Positions 59,804 through 64,000 of a stretch of DNA of 64,000 bases are shown here, in pieces (the stretch's first letter is position 1; every line of letters begins with the position of its first letter). Source of the DNA: Hyphomicrobium sp. D-2 (GTDB lineage: Bacteria > Pseudomonadota > Alphaproteobacteria > Rhizobiales > Hyphomicrobiaceae); NCBI RefSeq assembly GCF_029872155.1, contig NZ_JARXLA010000008.1:64501-128500 (forward strand), in the 5' to 3' direction. Position numbers and translations under genes: made by a program. A model generated the notes under the pieces. That model was given only the letters and a program-made list of their open reading frames with translations, was not told the origin of the DNA and searched no databases.

Positions 59804-61049
59804 TCACGTGCGCACCGTCATGCCATCGGCAAGTGACATGCGATAGGCGCGCAACGCCGGCAACAGTCCGGCGAGAAAGCCCGCAACGACAATGCCGCCA
59901 AGCATCAGCCACTCGCGTGCAGTGGGGGGATCAATGGCCAGCGTGATGCCATATGTTGCATCCACCCATGGCCGCAGCACCAACAGCACGCCATAGAGCA
60001 TCGCGACGCCGAGCGCGACTCCCGCCAGCGTCAGCAAGCCAGCTTCCGTTGCCGGCAGGCCGAGCACGGTTGTCGGCCGGGCACCGACCGAACGCAGAAT
60101 CGCCATTTCGCGTCGCCGTTCGTTGAGCGTCGTCAGGATCATCGTCACCATGCCGAGCAACGCGGTGGCAACCACCATCATCGATACGACCGCGAGCGCA
60201 GTTTCAGCTGTGCCGACGAGGCTCCACAATTCCTGCAGCGCCGCTCCGGGCATGATGGCCGATAGTGGCTCCTGCCGATACTCGTTGATGGCGCGCTGAA
60301 GCTGGAAGGTTGCCAGCTTCGACTTGAGGCCGACAAGCGCTGCAGTGATCGACTTCGGCGTCAGATCCATCTGCCGCACTTCATCGGCGGTGATGTTTTC
60401 GCCCGGCATCGGCATGCCGCTTTGCCAATCGACGTGGATCGCCTCAATGCCTTCGAGGCCGACGTGCACCGTGCGATCAACCGGCGTTCCGGTTTTTTCG
60501 AGAATGCCGACGACGCGGAACGGCTTGTCTTCGTGCTCAATGAATGACACCGAGCCGAGCCCGTGCGCGACAACGATCGGATCACCGACCTTGGTAGCCC
60601 AGGCGTCTCCTGCAACATCCGCGCCGATAACAGCATCGAACAGATCAGCGAACGGCTTGCCTTCGGCGAACGTCCGGCCCGACCACGACGGTACTTGTAG
60701 CGCTCGAAATATTCAGGGCGTGGTGCCGACACGCGGAAACCGTGATAGGCTGTCACCCAGACGACAGCGGCACCGACCACGCAACCTCCGGCCGTTTGGT
60801 GATATCCGCTGATAGCTTTCCAGGTGACATTGTTGGTGGCGTTGCCGATGCGGAAAATGCGAATCAGCAGCAAGCGGCGTATTGCCGCTACGCGCGCCGA
60901 CGATGAGATCGGTACCGGATATGGTGTTGGCGAAGCTTTTGGCGTGCACTGCTGCGCACCTTTTCGACGCCGAGCAGCAACATCACCGAGAACGCGATGG
61001 CAAGCACGGTAAGAAACGCGGTGAGCGCGCGATTGCTGAGCGACTGCAT
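59804..61049 (-). pseudogene. ABC transporter permease (FtsX/MacB-like), frameshifted
   Basis: The N-terminal helix (MQSLSNRALTAFLTVLAIAF), then FANTISGTDLIVGARSG, IGNATNNVTW, EYFERYKYR and an intact C-terminal half (DRTVHVGLEAIEAIHVDW-like region, FtsX helices, MSLADGMTVRT) are all present but in different reading frames. Shifts occur near 60938 (one extra A on the coding strand), near 60872 (one extra T) and near 60690. The 1246-base span is not a multiple of three. Removing the extra bases restores a normal permease of about 415 residues, so this is either recent decay or sequencing error. Confidence 0.8.
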
Positions 61050-61067
61050 CGCAAGGCGCGGGAACGA

Positions 61068-61819
61068 TCAGACGGGGAGTCGCTCGCGCTCAGCTGCACT
61101 CCCCGCTGGCGCACGACAAATTTCGTCGAGGACGCACAACCGGCTTCGGTGAAGCGCGTGCCGAAAAAGCTCTTCCTCGTGGCTCACCATGATGACAGCA
61201 GAGCCGGCCTTATCCGCTTCGGGCAAAGAGCAGATCGAGGAAATGCAAGCTGGCGATTGCGATCAAGCGCGGAGGTCGGCTCGTCGGCGACGATGATCTC
61301 CGGTGCGCCGATCAACGCCTCGAGCCGCCGCAGCAGCACGCTGCTGCTGACCGACGCTGAGCGCGCGCGGTGGAGTGATTGGCGGAACTCGATGTGCATC
61401 GAGGCCGAGGACTACATCCAGCAGGCGACGCGCTTCAGCTTCCACCGTGCCGCCCTGCGATGCACGCCGCGTCCGCACGGATGTAGAAGCTGAGCGGCAG
61501 CATCACGTGCTGTCGAGCACGCCACGAGCCATAGGGCAGCAGGTTGAACATCATCCGGCGAGTGATGCCGAAATGCTCGACGCGGAAGCGGTCGCGCGCG
61601 CTGTGCGACAGCTTTGCGAGGTCGGTGCCCATCACTTCTAGCGTGGCCCGATGACGGCGCACCGACGATGCCGCACAGCAGACTGAGGAAATGTGGATTT
61701 GCCGGCGCCGGACGAAGCCCGACCGACGCTTTGCAGCAGCGTGCCGGCAGGTGCGAAGCTGTCAATCAATGCAGACCGAAGCCGCGCGCACCGGGCCAAC
61801 GGAACTTCACGTCCCGCAT
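61068..61819 (-). pseudogene. ABC transporter ATPase, frameshifted
   Basis: Walker A (SSGAGKST), LLCGIVG, MGTDLAKLSHSARDRFRVEHFG, MFNLLPYG, the signature LSVGQQQR, Walker B IIVADEPTSALD and a final MVSHEEELFRH are all recognisable but spread over several frames. One extra base is evident near 61690 and another near 61645. It would drive the adjacent permease. The end point is uncertain because of the shifts; 61068 is the first stop after the switch His region. Confidence 0.75.
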
Positions 61820-61836
61820 GCGAACCACAGCGCTGG

Positions 61837-62594
61837 CTATCGGCGGCCCGCCTGTCCTTCCGGACTGGCAATCGTAGCGGCCGACATTACATCAGCCCGC
61901 CCAGGATCGATGCTCGGCTTGTCGCGCGTAGCCTCGAACGTGCTTTGACTTTTTTCGCTGATGGCGTTGACGCCGAGCGATTGCGCGCCGGCAAAGCTGT
62001 TTGAAGTAATCGAACGCGAGCGACGTCAGCGCGGCAGGCGTGGTGCATTCAAGCGTGTACTTGGCGTGAAATTCGGTGTGGCCGCTGTCGTGCGCGTGGT
62101 CATGCTTGTGGTCTGCATGGTCGTGGTCATCGTGCTTATGATCGGCGTGATCGTGTTTGCCGTGATCGTGACCGTCGTCGTGCTTGTGATCAGCGCCAGC
62201 GTGATCATCGTCCCTTGCACCATGCAGGTGCACGTCGGTTTCAGCGACCGAACAACCGGCAGCGGCGGGCAGAGCGGAACAGCTCCAGCGGCTTCGCGAG
62301 CGTAGCCTTGGCCTTCTCCACTGCAGCCTTCTGCGCATCGCTGGTCGGTGCGCTTTCGAAGCCGACGATATCCATGCCCGGCGCTTTCAGCTCCAGTGCC
62401 ACGCGACTGCCCTCGATGGCGATGTTGAACGTGCCGCGGCCGTGCACGTGCGCTCCGAGTTCGCGGTGTTCGTGGCTGCTGTGGTCGTGGCCGTCGTGCT
62501 TGTGATCCTTGTCGTGATCGTGGGCAGTAGCACGGTTACCGCGGAACGCTGCCACAGCAATGATCGCAATCGAGGAACGAAGAGACGTGCGCAT
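61837..62594 (-). pseudogene. ZrgA-like (DUF2796) His-rich zinc-binding protein, frameshifted
   Basis: The protein starts with a signal-like helix and a His/Asp-rich segment. It continues with ELGAHVHGRGTFNIAIEG and LELKAPGMDIVGFE, then a second long His/Asp-rich run and a FHAKYTLEC domain, the DUF2796/ZrgA pattern. One extra base near 62276 and another near 61994 break the frame; correcting them gives a protein of about 250 residues ending at 61837. The ATG at 62594 has GAGG upstream. It heads the ABC operon and would bind zinc in the periplasm. Confidence 0.75.
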
Positions 62595-62711
62595 GTTGTT
62601 TTCCTCACTTAGGCCCGCGCGGCTTCAGCCAGCGACATGGGCGGAATTCGGGTTGCAGGGAATGATAGCAGCGGCATGCAACGACTGTTGCGCGCATGCG
62701 GAGCAACGGAG

Positions 62712-63107
62712 CTATGCCGACGGCGGTCCGCGCGCATCGAAATCAGCCGTATTGTGGATGACGGCAAGCGGCGTGGAAAGCGGCGCGGCGGCTATGACAA
62801 CGCGATCGGCACGCGGTTGCAACACGCTGAGTGCGGGGACCATGCCGCCACTGGCGGTGGCCGTGGTCCAGCACAGCGAACAGTCATGCTGCTCGTCACG
62901 CGCCGGAACGTCGTTACAGCTCTTGTGCTGCACGATGGCGCGGCACGCCAACGCCTGCGGCTTACGATGCCCGCTAGCATGTTCCGCCGCCGAATGATGG
63001 ATGTGCCCGGCGGCGTGCTGCTGCGCGTGAACAAGGGCATGGCTCTGCCCCAACACGAGCGCGGCCTGCGCCGCCGCGACAAGCGCGAGCAGGAGAACCG
63101 GACGCAT
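62712..63107 (-). CDS. His/Cys-rich secreted protein, DUF2946-like
   Basis: The 131-residue reading from the ATG at 63107 starts with a signal peptide (MRPVLLLALVAAAQAALVL). It then has many His (HALVHAQQHAAGHIHHSAAEH) and a Cys pair in DCSLC, and ends in FDARGPPSA, like the C-terminus of DUF2946 proteins. A longer frame to 63299 lacks a ribosome site. It lies just upstream of the ZrgA-like gene and may take part in the same metal response. Confidence 0.6.
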   Translation of the reverse strand: MRPVLLLALVAAAQAALVLGQSHALVHAQQHAAGHIHHSAAEHASGHRKPQALACRAIVQHKSCNDVPARDEQHDCSLCWTTATASGGMVPALSVLQPRADRVVIAAAPLSTPLAVIHNTADFDARGPPSA

Positions 63108-63344
63108 GAATTTGCGGAAAACGGCGCATGGAGTCTCCAGAAGGCGACAACAATACGCGTACAAATGCGGCGGCGGGAAGGTGCAGGATTGCCCCAAAGA
63201 ACCTGCTCCGCGCCGCAAGCCTGCGACCGGATGAACGCCAAAAAGGCCTAACAGAACCTTACCGCGCTGGAGCACTGACCGGATTGTGAACACGGGCACG
63301 CGGTCTAAGGCAACGCACGGCAGGCCGGGCCTGCACGGGAGCGG

Positions 63345-63650
63345 TTAGTCGGTTGCTTCGGGCGTGATGGGCGCGGGCGGCTTGCCGGTGCCGCCGTGCA
63401 GGAACGTCATGGTGACATAGGCGCCGATCCACGACCCGACAGCGGCGAAGACCACATAGACCCAGTTGTTGGTGTAGCTGATGACGGCGAACGAGGAGAG
63501 TGTGTACCAGAGCGCGCTCCAGTTGGCGGCGGCCACCCGTTTGCGCGCGATGACCGATGACGTGAACATAACATAGACGGCGTCGGTCGCCGCAGTCGCG
63601 ACCACGACACCCAACGCCAGCCACGGATCGATACCCGCCAGGAGTTCCAT
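63345..63650 (-). CDS. Small membrane protein, three helices
   Basis: The 101-residue protein is mostly hydrophobic, with three likely membrane helices (about 8-30, 42-62 and 66-84) and a Pro-rich cytoplasmic tail. I know similar short proteins in Alphaproteobacteria but no function. Confidence 0.65.
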   Translation of the reverse strand: MELLAGIDPWLALGVVVATAATDAVYVMFTSSVIARKRVAAANWSALWYTLSSFAVISYTNNWVYVVFAAVGSWIGAYVTMTFLHGGTGKPPAPITPEATD

Positions 63651-63708
63651 CGCATCAGCATAACTGACGGCGTTTAACGAACGGATGATGGGACGAGTTT
63701 TCTTTTTT

Positions 63709-63795
63709 CACCGGCGAATCCCCTCTGGGGAGCCGGCCGCCGGTGATGGTCCTTTCGCGCTGGCGGCCGGCTGCGCGGAGCGCAGTCGCCAGCGC
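63709..63795. repeat. REP-like palindromes, family B, two units
   Basis: The first unit is 63709-63745 (CACCGGCGAATCCCCTCTGG, then GGAGCCGGCCGCCGGTG). The second is 63757-63795 (GCGCTGGCGGCCGGCTGCGC, then GGAGCGCAGTCGCCAGCGC). Both are nearly perfect palindromes. They lie between dcd and the small membrane gene. Confidence 0.65.
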
Positions 63796-63824
63796 AAATT
63801 AAAATGCGCACCGCTGGTGCGGGT

Positions 63825-64000
63825 TTAGCGGAAGTGCTTCGACAGCTTCAGGCCCTGCGCCTGATAATGCGAGGCGAGGTCGCTGCCGTAGAGCCGTTCG
63901 GGCGTTTCGGTGAGCTGTTCGTAGATCAGGCGGCCGATGGTCTGCCCATGCTCCAGAATGAACGGCACCTTGTGCGAGCGCACTTCGAGCACCGCGCGCG
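63825..64000 (-). CDS. dcd: dCTP deaminase, C-terminal part
   Basis: The last 57 codons are visible, including EVRSHKVPFILEHGQTIGRL and the typical end LYGSDLASHYQAQGLKLSK followed by HFR. This matches the C-terminus of the long alphaproteobacterial dCTP deaminase, which makes dUTP for dTMP synthesis. The gene continues beyond the window edge. Confidence 0.88.
   Translation of the reverse strand, partial: RAVLEVRSHKVPFILEHGQTIGRLIYEQLTETPERLYGSDLASHYQAQGLKLSKHFR

Noticed and set aside
62000-62230. Plus-strand Val/Ile-rich frame that looks like membrane helices
   Set aside because: It is the reverse complement of the His/Asp codon runs of the ZrgA-like gene.

Overview
The window is a GC-rich chromosomal segment from an alphaproteobacterium, most likely of the order Hyphomicrobiales (Rhizobiales). 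The evidence is a long housekeeping neighbourhood in the order I know from rhizobia and relatives (mutS, glnD, murJ, trpS, a universal stress protein, nfuA, tsaB, rimI, Fur/Mur, plsC, miaB, phoH, ybeY, corC, lnt, an XRE regulator, metK, trmB, rimP, nusA, ylxR, infB, rbfA, truB, rpsO, pnp). An ornithine-lipid N-acyltransferase (OlsB), a DapD/DapE succinylase pathway and a methylotroph-type NAD-dependent formate dehydrogenase agree with this. The formate dehydrogenase hints at a C1-using member such as a Hyphomicrobium relative. The species cannot be fixed from sequence reading alone.

Positions 1-13.7 kb (minus strand) hold translation and RNA genes: pnp, rpsO, truB, rbfA, infB, ylxR, nusA, rimP, trmB, metK and an XRE regulator. 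Positions 13.8-25.9 kb (minus strand) carry lnt, corC, ybeY, phoH, miaB, plsC, a Fur/Mur regulator, rimI, tsaB, a RutE-like nitroreductase, nfuA, a UspA protein and trpS. murJ, glnD and mutS follow to 36.3 kb. A plus-strand rhomboid protease and a large OmpA-domain protein interrupt this order between murJ and glnD.

Positions 36.6-47.4 kb form a metabolic and signalling block. It holds a malic enzyme fused to a phosphotransacetylase-like domain and a divergent sensor kinase/response regulator pair resembling the CqsS/LqsS and LqsR families. It also holds a PAS-GGDEF-EAL cyclic-di-GMP enzyme with a perfect 18-bp palindrome upstream, OlsB, and a hybrid histidine kinase. The kinase/regulator pair, without a visible autoinducer synthase, is the most interesting system here.

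Positions 47.5-59.1 kb carry Trm112, a LON-domain protein, a CnoX-type thioredoxin, a YbaK-type deacylase, tRNA-Gly(GCC), tRNA-Ala(CGC) with a hairpin array and a hydrolase remnant, formate dehydrogenase, dapD, dapE and several small envelope proteins. Positions 59.1-62.6 kb hold a putative zinc-handling ABC operon (His-rich ZrgA/DUF2796-like protein, ATPase, permease, DUF3299 protein). Its first three genes are broken by clustered single-base indels. The window ends inside dcd.

Two families of short intergenic repeats are scattered through the window. One carries CTAGAG edges, and these coincide with the TAG stop codons of several genes.
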